Origin: Calidifontibacillus oryziterrae
GTDB lineage: Bacteria; Bacillota; Bacilli; Bacillales; Bacillaceae_J
Assembly (NCBI RefSeq): GCF_000331575.1
Contig: NZ_ANOK01000006.1
Coordinates: 62,001 to 126,000 of the forward strand
Reading direction: 5' to 3'
DNA length: 64,000 nt
Of the stretch, positions 14,399-25,706 are shown piece after piece (position 1 is the first letter of the stretch; every line of letters starts with the position of its first letter). The position numbers and the translations under genes were made by a program. The notes under the pieces were generated by a model. The model was not told the DNA's origin and did not search any database. It saw nothing but the letters and a program-made list of their open reading frames with translations.

Positions 14399-17300
14399 AT
14401 CAAACCATATACAATCAGTATTAGTGATTGGCTCAGGTCCTATTATTATTGGGCAAGCTGCTGAATTTGATTATGCAGGTACGCAGGCTTGTTTAGCACT
14501 TAAAGAGGAAGGCTGCCGCGTTATTCTAGTAAACAATAATCCTGCAACAATAATGACCGATGAGGCGAATACTGATGCTGTTTATTTTGAGCCTTTGACT
14601 GTTGAAAGCATAGAAAAAATTATTATTAAAGAAAAACCTGATGGATTATTAGCAACATTAGGTGGGCAAACAGGATTAAATCTTGCTTTCGCACTTCACG
14701 AAAAAGGAATTTTGCAAAAGTACAATGTAGAGCTTTTAGGGACTCCAATTGAATCAATAAAAAAAGGTGAAGATAGGGAAGCTTTTCGTTCCCTTATGCA
14801 TGAATTAAAGGAGCCCGTACCTGAAAGTGACATTGTTGATAATATTGAAGCGGCAAAAAGCTTTGCAAAGGAAATAGGCTTTCCTATCATTGTACGGCCA
14901 GCATATACTTTGGGTGGCTTCGGTGGTGGTATTGCTGAGGATATGGAAAGTTTTATAGATCTTGTCCGAAACGGACTTGATGCGAGTCCTATTACACAGT
15001 GCTTGATTGAAAGGAGTATAGCGGGATATAAAGAGATTGAGTATGAAGTGATGCGTGATGCGAAGGATACTTGTATTACGATTTGTAATATGGAAAACAT
15101 TGATCCAGTAGGTATCCATACTGGAGATTCAATTGTAGTTGCCCCATCACAAACGTTAACAAATGTTGAGTATAAGATGCTGCGTAGTGCATCTGTGAAA
15201 ATTATACGGGCGTTAGGCATTATTGGTGGTTGCAATATTCAATTTGCGTTAGATCCTGTTAGTAAAAACTATTACTTAATTGAAGTTAACCCACGCGTAA
15301 GCCGGTCGTCAGCACTTGCTTCTAAGGCAACAGGTTATCCGATCGCACGAATAGCTGCTAAGTTAAGCTTAGGATACACACTGGATGAATTGTTAAACCC
15401 TGTGACGGGGCACACATATGCAAGCTTTGAACCTGCAATTGATTATGTTGTTGTAAAGTTTCCGTGTTGGCCGTTTGATAAATTTCCAAATGCTCATCGA
15501 TTATTGGGGACACAAATGAAAGCAACAGGGGAAGTAATGGCAATTGATCGCAACCTTGAAAGTGCATTGCAAAAAGCCGTACGCTCGTTAGAGGTAGGTG
15601 CAATAGGGCTTAAATTACCTGTAATTGAAAAAATGAATAAGGAACAATTATGGAAGCTTGTGATAAATGCTGATGACCGTCGCTTTTTCGCGATTTTGGA
15701 ATTGCTCCGTCGTGGTGAAAGTATCCAAAGTGTTGAAAAAGAAACAAAAATCAATTCATTTTTTGTTCATTGCTTCTATCGCTTAATTAAGCTGGAAAGT
15801 GAAATAGAAGCGTATTCCTTTGCTAATGTGGGTCAATCGTTTATGAAAAAGGTAAAAAAATACGGGTTTTCTGATGCCTATTTAGCGTCAGCATGGAAGG
15901 TGGCGGAAAACGATATCCGATTGCTCAGAAAGGATATGAATATTAAACCGGCTTATAAAATGGTTGATACGTGTGCAGCCGAGTTTTCAGCAAATACTCC
16001 TTATTACTATTCAAGCTATTTCGGGGAATGTGAAGTTGAAAAAAAAGATAAGAAAAAGGTCGGTATAATCGGATCTGGACCGATTCGAATTGGGCAAGGA
16101 ATTGAATTTGATTATAGTTCAGTTCATGGTGTTCTAGCACTACAGGATGAAGGTTATGAAACGATTATGATTAATAATAATCCTGAAACAGTGAGTACAG
16201 ACTATCAAGTAGCTGATCGTCTCTACTTTGAGCCACTAACAATAGAAGAAGTATTAAATGTTCTAGAAGTTGAAGGGATAAACGAAGTAATTGTTCAATT
16301 CGGAGGGCAAACTGCAATAAATTTAGTAGCTGAACTAGAAAAAGCTGGTGTATTAATAATTGGAACAACTTTGGATGTTATTGATCAGCTTGAAGATCGC
16401 GATCGTTTTTATCAACTATTGCAAAAAGTAAATGTTCCCCATATACCAGGAGAAACCGCTTATAACATTGATGATTTAAAAGAAAAAGCGGAAATGATTG
16501 GTTTTCCAGTCCTTTTACGACCTTCCTATGTCATTGGTGGTAAAGGAATGATTATTTTAAATTCAAAGTCAGAATTAGATCAATTGATTGAGAATCAAAC
16601 TGAAAAAGTATTTCCAATATTGCTAGATGCATATGTGGCTGGCAAAGAAGCAGAGGTTGATGTTTTAACAGATGGTGAAAATGTATTAATTCCGACTATT
16701 ATCGAACATATTGAAAAAGCAGGCGTCCATTCAGGTGATAGCACAGCAATTTTGCCATCCATATCTGTTTCTGCTGAAGATAAGCAAAAAATGGTGGAAT
16801 ATTCTAAAAAAATTGCAGTAGAACTTGGGTTTAAAGGAATCATGAATATTCAATTTGTTCTATGTGATGGGGTTGTTTATGTTTTAGAAGTTAACCCTAG
16901 AGCGAGTAGAACTGTGCCAATTTTAAGTAAGGTTACTGGAGTTCCCGTTATTCAGATTGCGACAAAATTATTGCTTGGGAAATACTTAAATGAAATAACG
17001 GAACTAAAAGGACTTTTGCCAGATCGAAATTACATTACAATTAAGTATCCAGTATTTTCAACTTTTAAACTTGCTGGTTTAGACCCATTGTTAGGTCCTG
17101 AAATGAAATCAACTGGGGAAGGGATTGCGATAGCCGCATCCAAAGAGGAAGCTTTTTACAAAGTATATAACTGGAGCGAACAGAAATCACATCGAAAGAA
17201 TGAAGTTTATGTAGATACAAACGGACTTGAAAAAGAAACATTAGATTATATTAATAAAAAGATAACTAACGCAGGTTTAACATTGGCGGATGAGGTTAAC

Positions 17301-17531
17301 TTTGCAAACTGGGTTCAAAAAGATGAAGCACTTGCACTGATCAGTTTATCAAAGGCTAAAACAGAAGATGAAATAGAAAAACGGATAATCGCGTTAAAAT
17401 ATCGTTTACACGTTTTTACTGAATGGGAGACAGTTGAAGGATTTTTGATTGGACACAAGGATCAAAATTTCACTGTCTATTCGATTCAAGATTGGTTAAC
17501 AAAAAATTTTGCTGAAAGAGAAGTGATGTAA
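14391..17531 (+). CDS. carB: Carbamoyl-phosphate synthase large subunit (arginine-specific)
   Basis: CarB makes carbamoyl phosphate from bicarbonate, ammonia and two ATP. The 1046 residues contain two homologous halves, each opening with a GSGPIxIGQxxEFDY motif (near residues 12 and 561) and each holding an ATP-grasp domain ([12 protein letters not shown] in the first, [11 protein letters not shown] in the second) and a VNPRxSR motif. The C-terminal allosteric domain (from about 930) is short and diverged, as expected for an arginine-regulated rather than UMP-regulated isozyme. It should be sufficient for ammonia-dependent synthesis even if CarA lacks glutaminase activity. Stop codon is 1 nt before argF. 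Confidence 0.95.
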   Translation: MPKSNHIQSVLVIGSGPIIIGQAAEFDYAGTQACLALKEEGCRVILVNNNPATIMTDEANTDAVYFEPLTVESIEKIIIKEKPDGLLATLGGQTGLNLAFALHEKGILQKYNVELLGTPIESIKKGEDREAFRSLMHELKEPVPESDIVDNIEAAKSFAKEIGFPIIVRPAYTLGGFGGGIAEDMESFIDLVRNGLDASPITQCLIERSIAGYKEIEYEVMRDAKDTCITICNMENIDPVGIHTGDSIVVAPSQTLTNVEYKMLRSASVKIIRALGIIGGCNIQFALDPVSKNYYLIEVNPRVSRSSALASKATGYPIARIAAKLSLGYTLDELLNPVTGHTYASFEPAIDYVVVKFPCWPFDKFPNAHRLLGTQMKATGEVMAIDRNLESALQKAVRSLEVGAIGLKLPVIEKMNKEQLWKLVINADDRRFFAILELLRRGESIQSVEKETKINSFFVHCFYRLIKLESEIEAYSFANVGQSFMKKVKKYGFSDAYLASAWKVAENDIRLLRKDMNIKPAYKMVDTCAAEFSANTPYYYSSYFGECEVEKKDKKKVGIIGSGPIRIGQGIEFDYSSVHGVLALQDEGYETIMINNNPETVSTDYQVADRLYFEPLTIEEVLNVLEVEGINEVIVQFGGQTAINLVAELEKAGVLIIGTTLDVIDQLEDRDRFYQLLQKVNVPHIPGETAYNIDDLKEKAEMIGFPVLLRPSYVIGGKGMIILNSKSELDQLIENQTEKVFPILLDAYVAGKEAEVDVLTDGENVLIPTIIEHIEKAGVHSGDSTAILPSISVSAEDKQKMVEYSKKIAVELGFKGIMNIQFVLCDGVVYVLEVNPRASRTVPILSKVTGVPVIQIATKLLLGKYLNEITELKGLLPDRNYITIKYPVFSTFKLAGLDPLLGPEMKSTGEGIAIAASKEEAFYKVYNWSEQKSHRKNEVYVDTNGLEKETLDYINKKITNAGLTLADEVNFANWVQKDEALALISLSKAKTEDEIEKRIIALKYRLHVFTEWETVEGFLIGHKDQNFTVYSIQDWLTKNFAEREVM

Positions 17532-17532
17532 C

Positions 17533-18492
17533 ATGGGAGCTACAATAAATATTTCTAAGCCGAAATTACACGTAAATGATCTATTAACGTTAAGGGATCT
17601 AACAAAGGATGAAATTATGGAGTTAATTCATACAGGTATTGAATTGAAAAAGCTTCATAAAGCAGGTCAACATCTAGATGTTTTAAAAGGGAAAACGATG
17701 GGAATGATATTTGAAAAATCATCAACACGTACTCGTGTATCTTTTGAAGCGGGAATGACACAGTTAGGTGGTCATGCGATTTTTTTAAGTACGAAGGATT
17801 CACAGTTAGGAAGAGGAGAACCGATTTCGGATACTGCGATGGTTTTGTCGGAGTATATAGATATTATTATGGTTCGTACGTTTGAGCATGATAGGGTTGT
17901 AGAATTAGCTGACAAAGCATCCATCCCTGTTATTAATGCACTTACTGATGACTATCATCCTTGTCAAGCTTTGGCCGATCTTATGACAATATACGAAATA
18001 AAGGGAAGTTTAGAAGGTCAGAAGCTTGTGTATGTTGGTGACGGCAATAATGTTGCCCATTCATTAATGATTGCTGCTGCAAAAGTTGGTGTAGATTGTA
18101 CGGTTGCATGTCCAGCAGAGTATGAACCGAAGAAGGAAATTGTTGAGTTTGCGAAAGAGGTTGCTAAGGAAACAGGCGCCATTATCGAAGTATCTCATGA
18201 TCCGATAGAAGCAGTAAAAGGTGCAGATTTCATCTATACTGATGTATGGACTAGTATGGGTTTTGAATCAGAACAGCAAGAAAGAATGGAAAAGCTAAAG
18301 CCTTTTCAAGTTAATCAGCAATTAATGTCATATGCAAAGGAAGATTACTCGTTCTTACATTGCCTGCCTGCACACCGTGAAGAAGAGGTCACCTCGGAAA
18401 TAATCGACGGTCCACATTCTGTTGTTTTTCAACAAGCAGGAAATCGTCTACATGTTCAAAAGGCATTGATTCTAGGGTTATTAGATTATTAA
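17533..18492 (+). CDS. argF: Ornithine carbamoyltransferase
   Basis: ArgF joins carbamoyl phosphate to ornithine to form citrulline. The 319-residue protein has the carbamoyl-phosphate loop [10 protein letters not shown], the DDYHPCQAL segment and the ornithine-binding [13 protein letters not shown]. It begins 1 nt after the carB stop with no strong ribosome site of its own (AGAGAAG), so translational coupling is likely. It is the last gene of the operon and is followed by a large terminator. Its use of carbamoyl phosphate ties the ammonia-dependent CPSase prediction to citrulline formation. Confidence 0.95.
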   Translation: MGATINISKPKLHVNDLLTLRDLTKDEIMELIHTGIELKKLHKAGQHLDVLKGKTMGMIFEKSSTRTRVSFEAGMTQLGGHAIFLSTKDSQLGRGEPISDTAMVLSEYIDIIMVRTFEHDRVVELADKASIPVINALTDDYHPCQALADLMTIYEIKGSLEGQKLVYVGDGNNVAHSLMIAAAKVGVDCTVACPAEYEPKKEIVEFAKEVAKETGAIIEVSHDPIEAVKGADFIYTDVWTSMGFESEQQERMEKLKPFQVNQQLMSYAKEDYSFLHCLPAHREEEVTSEIIDGPHSVVFQQAGNRLHVQKALILGLLDY

Positions 18493-18501
18493 AAATGAAT
18501 G

Positions 18502-18584
18502 ATGCGGTCCTGATTTGTCTTCTAAAAAGTCGTGATTACTTCGTAATCAACGCTTTCATAAGCCATAATCGGGACCGCATTTTT
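18502..18584. terminator. arg operon/uppP bidirectional terminator with nested hairpin
   Basis: The outer stem pairs 18502-18515 with 18567-18580; an inner GATTAC-TTC-GTAATC hairpin lies at 18533-18548. It is followed by TTTT and lies between the convergent argF and uppP genes. Confidence 0.75.
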
Positions 18585-18601
18585 AAAAGATAAGAAAGTA
18601 T

Positions 18602-18763
18602 AATTTTGCGCTTTGGAATCCAGCACGAGCGCCCAGCGACTAATAAACTTCGCTCATCTCTTTTGCAATAAGTCAACATCGACTCGTCCCTCGACGTGTT
18701 TTGTTTATCTCAGTCGATGCGCTCTTAGTTTATACGTCGCTAAGCGGGGCGCTTGCGCCTTTT
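18602..18763 (+). repeat. Dispersed ~160-bp palindromic repeat, copy B
   Basis: Nearly identical to copy A through CTCAGTCGATGCGCTC. The right end differs (AAGCGGGGCGCTTGCGCCTTTTG), adding a strong GGGGCGCTTGCGCC hairpin. It ends 1-2 nt before the stop codon of the leftward uppP gene. Confidence 0.85.
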
Positions 18764-18764
18764 G

Positions 18765-19589
18765 TTAATTGAATAAGACAACTGCTGTGCCAGCAACTAA
18801 ACAATATATTGCAAAATAGATTAAATTGCCTCGTGCCATAATTCCCATAAACCATTTAAGGGAAAAATATGACGCAACTAATGAACCGATAAATGCTAAT
18901 GTATATGGAATAATGAGTGCATTTAAGTTGGGATCATTTAGAATATCTGTTGCAGATAAAATCATCCCACCTAGACTAACCGGAATAAATAACATAAATG
19001 AAAACCGCAATGCTGTTTCTGGCTTCATTCCAAGTCCCATCGCAGCAACAATTGTTGCTCCTGAACGGCTAATACCTGGTATTAATGCAATTGCTTGGGC
19101 GAAGCCAATTATGATGGCATCCCTAAATGCTAAATCTCCATCACCTTTTCGACCGCGAAGATTACGGATTGCCCAAAGTGCAATACCAGTGATAATTAAT
19201 GTTATGCCGATAAGCTTTACGCCATCTTTAAAAATGGCACCAATTTCATCATCAAATAGAACGCCAATTACACCAGCTGGAATTGTGGCAACGATAAGAT
19301 AAATAATAAAGTGAAAATCTGCTTTGCATTTTTCCTCTTTAGTCTGTATATATTTTAAGCCATTGACCGCTAATCTTATTAAATCTTTCCGATAAATCAG
19401 TAGGACAGCAAGTAGTGAGGCGAAATTTACTAATAACTCGAAGCTAAAGCCTTCTATTTCTAGCCCTAGGTAATGCTGTGCTAATACAAGGTGTCCACTT
19501 GAAGAGACCGGAATTGGTTCTGTGAAGCCTTGGAATATGCCTAAAAATAAATATTTTATCAAAAGATAAATTTTATCTGCTTGTTCCAT
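18765..19589 (-). CDS. uppP: Undecaprenyl-diphosphate phosphatase (UppP/BacA)
   Basis: UppP recycles the lipid carrier for cell-wall synthesis by removing a phosphate from undecaprenyl diphosphate; it is a polytopic membrane protein. The 274 residues show both family signatures: [16 protein letters not shown] at residues 20-35 and [17 protein letters not shown] around 170. Overexpression of such enzymes gives bacitracin tolerance. ATG 19589 follows GGAGGCAT. The gene converges on argF, and its 3' end abuts repeat copy B. Confidence 0.93.
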   Translation of the reverse strand: MEQADKIYLLIKYLFLGIFQGFTEPIPVSSSGHLVLAQHYLGLEIEGFSFELLVNFASLLAVLLIYRKDLIRLAVNGLKYIQTKEEKCKADFHFIIYLIVATIPAGVIGVLFDDEIGAIFKDGVKLIGITLIITGIALWAIRNLRGRKGDGDLAFRDAIIIGFAQAIALIPGISRSGATIVAAMGLGMKPETALRFSFMLFIPVSLGGMILSATDILNDPNLNALIIPYTLAFIGSLVASYFSLKWFMGIMARGNLIYFAIYCLVAGTAVVLFN

Positions 19590-19725
19590 CTGATATGCCT
19601 CCGATATGTATTAATAAATGAATTAACTGTTTTATTAAACAACATAATAACAAATATGTAAATAATCAATAACTATTTTTGTCACTACCATAATATACAT
19701 TTTAATTGGTGTATTATGTTTTTTA

Positions 19726-19754
19726 TTGTAAAGAGCAACTGTTTTTTTGATAAT
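19726..19754 (+). promoter_or_regulatory. Sigma-A promoter of yjzC
   Basis: -35 TTGTAA (19726-19731) and -10 GATAAT (19749-19754) are 17 nt apart. The start codon lies about 50 nt downstream. Confidence 0.55.
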
Positions 19755-19810
19755 AAGATGTAAATGCAAGGGAAATAATAGTAACGAATATAACATAGGG
19801 AGGTTTTAAA

Positions 19811-19990
19811 ATGGGACAACCACGGCAATTTAGAGCAGGCCAAAAAGCTCCTAATAACGGAATATATGTAGAAATCGGAGAAACGGGATCGATGGTTACG
19901 AATCCACAATCTGTAAAGCTTCAAGCTGGAGATACTTTTCCGGAAAATTCGAATCATAATCGGAAATGGACCTATGCCAGAAAACCATAA
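19811..19990 (+). CDS. yjzC: YjzC family small protein
   Basis: This 59-residue protein begins MGQPRQFRAGQKAPNNGIY and ends RKWTYARKP, matching what I recall of YjzC in Bacillus, including its place before clpB/yjzD/med. Function is unknown. It is hydrophilic, without cysteine or signal peptide. GGGAGG lies 8 nt before the ATG, a sigma-A promoter precedes it and a hairpin terminator follows, so it is a genuine monocistronic gene despite its size. Confidence 0.85.
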   Translation: MGQPRQFRAGQKAPNNGIYVEIGETGSMVTNPQSVKLQAGDTFPENSNHNRKWTYARKP

Positions 19991-19998
19991 GTCTTTAT

Positions 19999-20023
19999 GC
20001 TGTCCTTCAGGGCAGCTTTCTTA
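19999..20023 (+). terminator. yjzC terminator
   Basis: GCTGTCC (19999-20005) pairs with GGGCAGC (20010-20016) with a TTCA loop, then TTTCTT. Confidence 0.75.
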
Positions 20024-20129
20024 ATATTCAAAAGGTCAAAAAAAATCAATAATACGTGAAAAACAGACTATTAAGAAGTAAATTAAAGAAAAAGACGCTT
20101 TTTCTGTAAAAATATATGTATTAAAAAAC

Positions 20130-20184
20130 TTGTGTTTTTTCTTTTAAAAATGGATAATATAAGTAAAGGTCAAACAAGGTCAAA
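20130..20184 (+). promoter_or_regulatory. clpB promoter with CtsR operator
   Basis: -35 TTGTGT (20130-20135) and -10 GATAAT (20153-20158) are spaced by 17 nt. The tandem heptamers GGTCAAA-CAA-GGTCAAA (20168-20184) are a perfect CtsR operator lying across the start site. A degenerate second one (GGTCAAA-AAA-AATCAAT) is at 20034-20050. Confidence 0.88.
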
Positions 20185-20209
20185 CAATAAAAAGATTGGA
20201 GGTATACGT

Positions 20210-22816
20210 ATGGATATGAATAAAATGACTGAGAAAACACAAGAAGCACTTGTTAATGCGCAATCATTAGCAGTTCGCAAAGGTCATCAACAAATTGATG
20301 TTGAACATCTTATGTATTCTTTATTAGAACAGCAAGATGGTATTACAGCTAGTATTTTACAAAGATTAAATGTTGATAAAGAAATGGTCAAAGCAAAGGT
20401 TGAAGGATTCTTGAATAAACTACCTAAAGTTACAGGCTCTGGAGTTGATTCTAGCGGTGTTTATATTACTCAGCGGTTACAAGCACTTCTCGTTCGGGCT
20501 GAGGACGAGGCAAAACGGCTAAAAGATGAATACATTTCAGTGGAACATGTATTGTTGGCAATAACAGATGAAAAATCATCTACAGACATAGCTAAGCTAT
20601 TAAAACAATTTGGTATGGATCGTTCTACCTTATTAAAAGTGTTAACAGAAATTCGTGGGAATCAACGTGTTACAACTCCAACTCCTGAGGCGACATATGA
20701 AGCATTAGCTAAATATGGTCGTGATTTAGTTGCCGATGTAAGGTCAGGGAAAGTTGATCCAGTCATTGGTAGGGATTCTGAAATACGTCGTGTAATTCGA
20801 ATTTTATCAAGAAAAACCAAAAATAACCCTGTTTTAATTGGTGAACCAGGTGTTGGGAAAACAGCAATTGTTGAAGGTTTAGCGCAAAGGATCGTCCGTA
20901 AAGATGTACCCGAGGGATTAAAGGACAAGACAATATTTGCACTCGATATGAGTGCCTTAGTTGCAGGCGCAAAATATCGAGGTGAGTTTGAAGAACGGTT
21001 AAAGGCTGTTTTAAACGAAGTAAAAAAAAGCAACGGAAAAATTCTTTTATTTATTGATGAGCTTCATACGATTGTTGGTGCCGGAAAAACAGAGGGTGCC
21101 ATGGACGCAGGAAATATGTTAAAGCCTATGCTTGCACGAGGTGAGTTACATTGTATAGGTGCAACAACTTTAGATGAGCATCGGAAGTACATTGAAAAAG
21201 ATCCGGCCCTTGAACGTCGCTTTCAGCAAGTTTTAGTTAATGAACCATCCGTTGAGGATACAATCTCAATTCTACGAGGATTAAAAGAACGGTTTGAGAT
21301 TCATCATGGTGTCAATATTCATGACCGTGCCCTAGTTTCTGCAGCTGTTTTATCTGATCGCTATATCTCAGATCGGTTTTTACCAGATAAAGCGATTGAT
21401 TTAGTTGATGAAGCATGCGCAATGATTCGAACTGAAATTGATTCAATGCCATCTGAATTAGATGAAGTAACACGTCGTGTTATGCAGCTTGAAATTGAAG
21501 AAGCGGCATTAAGCAAAGAAAAGGACCAAGGAAGTATTGAACGCTTAGAAGCATTAAGGAAAGAGCTTGCAAACTTGAAAGAAAAAGCACAGTTTATGAG
21601 GGCAAAATGGGAAGAGGAAAAGAAAGGGATTTTACAACTTCAAGAATTGCGAGGTGCAATTGAGAAAGCACGTCGAGAATTGGAGGATGCGGAGTCAAAA
21701 TATGATTTAAATAAGGCTGCTGAGCTGAGACATGGTAGAATTCCAGAGCTTGAAAAACAATTGAAACAGGCTGAACAAAATATTACACAAAATGAGAAAG
21801 AGGGTAGATTGCTCCGTGAAGAGGTAACCGAAGACGAAATAGCGGATATCGTTGGTCGTTGGACAGGAATACCAGTATCTCGTCTTGTTGAGGGTGAATG
21901 GGAAAAGCTTCTACGCTTAGATCATATTCTTCATGAGCGTGTTATTGGTCAGGATGAAGCGGTCCAACTAGTTGCCGATGCAGTTATTAGAGCACGAGCT
22001 GGCGTCAAGGATCCAAAACGACCAATCGGATCATTCATTTTTTTAGGACCGACTGGTGTCGGGAAAACAGAGCTTGCAAAAGCGTTAGCGGAAAGTTTGT
22101 TTGATAGTGAAGAGCATATTATTCGAATTGATATGTCTGAATATATGGAAAAGCATACGGTTTCTCGTTTAATTGGTGCCCCACCTGGATATGTAGGATA
22201 TGAAGAAGGTGGACAATTAACTGAAGCCGTCAGGCGAAAGCCTTATTCAGTTATATTATTAGATGAAATTGAAAAAGCCCATTCTGAAGTGTTTAACATT
22301 TTATTACAAATATTAGATGATGGTAGAGTAACCGACTCTAAGGGAACTGTTGTGGATTTTAAAAATACGGTTATTATTATGACGTCTAATATCGGTTCAA
22401 CCTACTTGTTAGAAGGAATAACAACGTCTGGTGAAATAGCTGAATCTACAAGAGAAAAAGTAATGGGTCAACTCCGTCAACATTTTAGACCTGAATTTTT
22501 AAATCGTGTAGATGATACGATCTTATTTAAGCCTCTTACTGTTAATGAAATCAAAGGTATTGTTATGAAGCTGACGGAAGAATTACAGAAGCGGTTAGAG
22601 GATCGCCAAATTAAATTAACACTAACAGATGAAGCAAAAGATTTTATAGCTAATGAAGGATTTGATCCCGTTTATGGTGCCCGTCCATTAAAACGTTTCA
22701 TTCAACGATTCATCGAAACAAAGGTTGCTAGAGAAATTATTGCCGGGAAAATAACCGATGGATCCAACATAGTGATTGGTGTTCAAAATGGCGAAATCAA
22801 TGTTGAAGTAGATTAA
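20210..22816 (+). CDS. clpB: ATP-dependent disaggregase ClpB
   Basis: ClpB is a hexameric AAA+ machine that works with DnaK to dissolve protein aggregates after heat stress. From ATG 20210 it has 868 residues: Clp-N domain, NBD1 with Walker A GEPGVGKT (211-218), a coiled-coil middle domain (about 410-530), and NBD2 with GPTGVGKT (613-620). An in-frame upstream ATG at 20132 lies inside the promoter and cannot be the start; GGAGG precedes 20210. The perfect CtsR operator predicts class-III heat-shock control. B. subtilis lacks clpB, but other Bacillus species have it at this locus. Confidence 0.95.
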   Translation: MDMNKMTEKTQEALVNAQSLAVRKGHQQIDVEHLMYSLLEQQDGITASILQRLNVDKEMVKAKVEGFLNKLPKVTGSGVDSSGVYITQRLQALLVRAEDEAKRLKDEYISVEHVLLAITDEKSSTDIAKLLKQFGMDRSTLLKVLTEIRGNQRVTTPTPEATYEALAKYGRDLVADVRSGKVDPVIGRDSEIRRVIRILSRKTKNNPVLIGEPGVGKTAIVEGLAQRIVRKDVPEGLKDKTIFALDMSALVAGAKYRGEFEERLKAVLNEVKKSNGKILLFIDELHTIVGAGKTEGAMDAGNMLKPMLARGELHCIGATTLDEHRKYIEKDPALERRFQQVLVNEPSVEDTISILRGLKERFEIHHGVNIHDRALVSAAVLSDRYISDRFLPDKAIDLVDEACAMIRTEIDSMPSELDEVTRRVMQLEIEEAALSKEKDQGSIERLEALRKELANLKEKAQFMRAKWEEEKKGILQLQELRGAIEKARRELEDAESKYDLNKAAELRHGRIPELEKQLKQAEQNITQNEKEGRLLREEVTEDEIADIVGRWTGIPVSRLVEGEWEKLLRLDHILHERVIGQDEAVQLVADAVIRARAGVKDPKRPIGSFIFLGPTGVGKTELAKALAESLFDSEEHIIRIDMSEYMEKHTVSRLIGAPPGYVGYEEGGQLTEAVRRKPYSVILLDEIEKAHSEVFNILLQILDDGRVTDSKGTVVDFKNTVIIMTSNIGSTYLLEGITTSGEIAESTREKVMGQLRQHFRPEFLNRVDDTILFKPLTVNEIKGIVMKLTEELQKRLEDRQIKLTLTDEAKDFIANEGFDPVYGARPLKRFIQRFIETKVAREIIAGKITDGSNIVIGVQNGEINVEVD

Positions 22817-22844
22817 TATTTAAAAGAGAAAATGGCTATGAACA

Positions 22845-22878
22845 AAGAGGCAAACCACTAACGGTTTGCCTCTTACTA
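22845..22878. terminator. Bidirectional terminator clpB/yjzD
   Basis: A perfect 12-bp stem (22845-22856 with 22863-22874), AAGAGGCAAACC with its complement, lies between the convergent clpB and yjzD genes. Confidence 0.85.
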
Positions 22879-22906
22879 TAAATTATGAACGTTTAATTCT
22901 TACATA

Positions 22907-23095
22907 TTAATGGTGAGATTCGCTCGGTTCATTTGGTACTCCAGCTTCTCCCACAATAATAATAACTAGAGAGAATACAACAGCAAGAATTACACCCTGC
23001 ATAAATACAAATGGACTACCCGTCATGCTGCTGATAACATAAACTAGCATTAGACTTAATAAGAATGACCAAAAAAGAGTCCAGAAAATACGCAT
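22907..23095 (-). CDS. yjzD: YjzD, DUF2929 family small membrane protein
   Basis: A 62-residue protein with two hydrophobic helices: MRIFWTLFWSFLLSLMLVYV and a second around GVILAVVFSLVIIIVG, then a short acidic tail PNEPSESHH. It matches DUF2929/YjzD by sequence style and by place between clpB and med. Function unknown. I start it at ATG 23095, eight nt after AGGTG; an in-frame ATG nine codons upstream (23122) would add a hydrophilic leader containing the ribosome site. Confidence 0.8.
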   Translation of the reverse strand: MRIFWTLFWSFLLSLMLVYVISSMTGSPFVFMQGVILAVVFSLVIIIVGEAGVPNEPSESHH

Positions 23096-23248
23096 TTTTT
23101 TTTCACCTCGATATAAGCACATTTTAACTTATTTTATCATAACTCTTCTTAAAAAATAAAGAAAAAGTTGGATTGAACGAGAAGAACGCATTGACATAGA
23201 TTCTAAAAAGATAAGACAAGCATAAAAATAACTAAATGGGAATTTTCT

Positions 23249-23277
23249 TTTACATTTATGTTATAGAAGGGTAAAAT
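23249..23277 (+). promoter_or_regulatory. Sigma-A promoter of med-comZ
   Basis: -35 TTTACA (23249-23254) and -10 TAAAAT (23272-23277) are 17 nt apart, about 50 nt before the med start. Confidence 0.6.
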
Positions 23278-23325
23278 ATAAATGTTATACGTATGTAGAA
23301 ATGGTTTTTTGAGGGGGGCTCCGTT

Positions 23326-24288
23326 ATGAAGAAGCTTCTTCTAATATGGATAACTATAGTTTTAGTATGTGTTGCCTGTGGACAACCATCTGGATCCTTT
23401 AAATCTAATCCTATTAAGGTAGGTTTACTATTACCAGAAACGATCAATGACCCGGTATGGGGAAGTAAAGGCTACAAAGGTTTATTAAAAATTCAATCAG
23501 AATTAAATGCAGATGTTTACTATAAAGAAAATATAAAAACTAGGGATGCAGTAAAACAAGCATTAGCTGAATTTGACGATCAGGGAGTCACACTTGTATT
23601 CGGACATGGTAGTGAATATGGTCTATTTTTCAAGGAATTCCATAGTCTGTACCCTCATATTGAATTTATTTATTTTAATGGTGAGTTTGTAGCAGATAAT
23701 GTCACGAGTATTAAATTTAACTCCTATGCAATGGGTTTTTTTGGTGGTATGGTAGCTGCAAAAATGAGTGGGACAAAAAAATTAGGAATTATTGCTGCCT
23801 TTGATTGGCAGCCAGAGGTTCGTGGATTTATTGAAGGCGCAAATTTTGAAGATCCTACCATTACAATCACAGTGGATTATACGAAAAGTTGGAGTAACGA
23901 CGAAAAAGCGCTGGAAATTTATAAACGAATGGAAAATAAAGGCGCTGACGTTTATTATCCAGCAGGTGATACATTTAATATGGTTTTAGTGGAACAAATA
24001 AAAGAAGATGGACTTTATGCAATAGGATTTGTATCTGATCAATCTGATTTAGGAGAAACAACGGTACTTACAAGCACAGTACAGCATGTAGATGAACTAT
24101 ATGAATTAATTGCTTCCGAATTTATTGCAGGTAAGCTTGAGCATGTACCAAAGTCATTTGATTTTGCAGAAGGTGTTATAACATTAGGTGAATTTAGTCC
24201 TGAGGTACCACAAGACTATCAGACTAAGATTGAAAAAGCAGTGGACATCTATATAAAAACTGGTAAATTACCAAATGAATATGAATAA
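23326..24288 (+). CDS. med: Med, BMP-family lipoprotein, positive regulator of comK
   Basis: The 320-residue protein has a lipoprotein signal: KK then a hydrophobic core and lipobox VCVACG, with C18 expected as lipidated residue. The mature part is a Bmp/PnrA-type periplasmic-binding fold (IKVGLLLPETINDPVWGSKGYKGL, then a VTLVFGHGSEYG segment). In B. subtilis Med raises comK expression; some reports treat it as a DNA-binding regulator although it looks like a surface lipoprotein. It is followed by comZ after 17 nt, as in Bacillus. ATG 23326 has GAGGGGGG upstream. Confidence 0.88.
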   Translation: MKKLLLIWITIVLVCVACGQPSGSFKSNPIKVGLLLPETINDPVWGSKGYKGLLKIQSELNADVYYKENIKTRDAVKQALAEFDDQGVTLVFGHGSEYGLFFKEFHSLYPHIEFIYFNGEFVADNVTSIKFNSYAMGFFGGMVAAKMSGTKKLGIIAAFDWQPEVRGFIEGANFEDPTITITVDYTKSWSNDEKALEIYKRMENKGADVYYPAGDTFNMVLVEQIKEDGLYAIGFVSDQSDLGETTVLTSTVQHVDELYELIASEFIAGKLEHVPKSFDFAEGVITLGEFSPEVPQDYQTKIEKAVDIYIKTGKLPNEYE

Positions 24289-24305
24289 ATAAGGAGTGCA
24301 ATTAA

Positions 24306-24497
24306 ATGGAACAAGATAGAAATTTAAAATTTATGCAAATTGCAATGAAGTATTTGCCTGAAACACAAACTTTATTGAAGGAAAGGGGTTTTGAAGCTGA
24401 TATGGAAATGATGCAGCCGATGTTAACCGTTCTTTTGAAGGTCATGAATGATGCATATGAGTTAGGTGCTACAGAAGCAGCTGAACAAAATAAATAA
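24306..24497 (+). CDS. comZ: ComZ, competence regulator
   Basis: This 63-residue protein, same length as B. subtilis ComZ, contains the conserved LKFMQIAMKYLPETQTLLKE N-terminus and a helical C-terminal half ending AYELGATEAAEQNK. ComZ represses comG expression in B. subtilis. It follows med after 17 nt with AAGGAG as ribosome site and is closed by a terminator, so med-comZ is a two-gene operon. Presence of med, comZ, mecA, coiA and spx suggests an intact competence control circuit. Confidence 0.88.
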   Translation: MEQDRNLKFMQIAMKYLPETQTLLKERGFEADMEMMQPMLTVLLKVMNDAYELGATEAAEQNK

Positions 24498-24502
24498 TGT
24501 GC

Positions 24503-24550
24503 GAGGCTATCTGAAATCATAATCAATGACTTTTGGATAGCTTCTTTTGC
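24503..24550 (+). terminator. med-comZ terminator
   Basis: GAGGCTATC (24503-24511) pairs with GATAGCTTC (24536-24544, one G-U), followed by TTTTGCTGTTTTTTG. Confidence 0.65.
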
Positions 24551-24620
24551 TGTTTTTTGAATGTTTTTGGATATTTTTTATCCGTTTGTCAGTAGACAAA
24601 AATATTTTTTTAGATTAAAA

Positions 24621-24637
24621 TTAGTACCAAGTCATAA
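24621..24637 (+). promoter_or_regulatory. Candidate FapR operator upstream of fabH
   Basis: TTAGTACCAAGTCATAA matches the first eight positions of the FapR site (TTAGTACC) perfectly and the second half partly. It overlaps a CATAAT -10-like hexamer at 24633-24638. Location before fabH-fabF fits the FapR regulon. Confidence 0.6.
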
Positions 24638-24695
24638 TATTTGATCATAAACTATGGATCAGTAAACTACTATATGATTTAAAGGGGTTGCTAAA

Positions 24696-25628
24696 ATGAA
24701 TGCTGGGATTATAGGAATTGGCCGTTACCTTCCTGAAAAAATAGTCACAAATGCAGATTTAGAGAAAATAGTGGATACTTCTGACGAGTGGATTCAGACA
24801 AGAACAGGGATTAAGGAAAGACGAATTGCTAGTGATGATATTGATACATCTGACATGGCTTTCTTTGCTGCTGAAAAAGCTATATCAAATGCGGGTTTAA
24901 CAGCTCTTGATATTGAATTAATTATCGTAGCTACTGTAACACCTGATTCCCCGTTTCCATCAGTTGCTTGTTTAGTCCAAGAAAGGTTAGGTGCTAACAA
25001 TGCAGCTGCAATGGATATTGGTGCTGCTTGTGCAGGGTTTATGTACGGGATGGTTACAGCACAACAATTTATCCAAACTGGCACTTATAAAAATGTCCTC
25101 GTGATAGGTGTTGAAAAGCTTTCAAAAATTACCGATTGGAATGACCGTAATACAGCTGTGTTATTCGGGGATGGTGCAGCAGCTGCTGTTATGGCTCCTG
25201 TATCGAAAGGCAGAGGTATTCTTTCGTTTGAGCTAGGTGCAGACGGTGTTGGCGCCAAACATTTATACCAAGATGAATATATTATTATGAATGGAAGAGA
25301 AGTATTTAAGTTTGCCGTTAGACAAATGGGGGAATCTGCAGTAAGTGTCATTGAAAAAGCTGGTTTAACAAAAGATGATGTTGACTTTTTAGTTCCCCAT
25401 CAAGCAAATATTAGGATTATGGAGGCATCTCGGCAAAGGCTAGAGCTACCTGAAGAAAAAATGTCCAAAACAGTAGATAAGTACGGTAATACATCCTCAT
25501 CTTCAATTCCAATTGCTCTTGTAGAAGAGCTTGAAAAAGGAAACATAAAAGATGATGATGTAGTTGTAATGGTAGGTTTTGGTGGCGGATTAACCTGGGG
25601 AGCTATTGCGTTAAAATGGGGGAAATAA
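24696..25628 (+). CDS. fabH: Beta-ketoacyl-ACP synthase III
   Basis: FabH starts fatty-acid chains by condensing acyl-CoA with malonyl-ACP; in Bacillus it prefers branched primers. The 310-residue protein has the catalytic triad C112 (DIGAACAGF), H235 (VPHQANIR) and N265 (KYGNTSSSS), and the C-terminal [16 protein letters not shown] precedes the ATG. It pairs with fabF 78 nt downstream, and a FapR-like operator upstream couples it to malonyl-CoA levels. Confidence 0.95.
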   Translation: MNAGIIGIGRYLPEKIVTNADLEKIVDTSDEWIQTRTGIKERRIASDDIDTSDMAFFAAEKAISNAGLTALDIELIIVATVTPDSPFPSVACLVQERLGANNAAAMDIGAACAGFMYGMVTAQQFIQTGTYKNVLVIGVEKLSKITDWNDRNTAVLFGDGAAAAVMAPVSKGRGILSFELGADGVGAKHLYQDEYIIMNGREVFKFAVRQMGESAVSVIEKAGLTKDDVDFLVPHQANIRIMEASRQRLELPEEKMSKTVDKYGNTSSSSIPIALVEELEKGNIKDDDVVVMVGFGGGLTWGAIALKWGK

Positions 25629-25706
25629 ATAATAGCAGGAAAAACGATATTTTGTTCGAAACAAATATAATAAGTGATTAAAATATAGAAAAGGGGAGTC
25701 CTATTT

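Noticed and set aside
14696-16843. Several open frames of 60-180 codons opposite carB
   Set aside because: They lie antisense to a clearly conserved gene, lack ribosome sites, and have no recognisable domains.
20132-20209. Longer ClpB beginning at the upstream in-frame ATG 20132
   Set aside because: That segment contains the -10 and the CtsR operator, so it precedes the transcription start; 20210 has its own GGAGG and the normal ClpB N-terminus.
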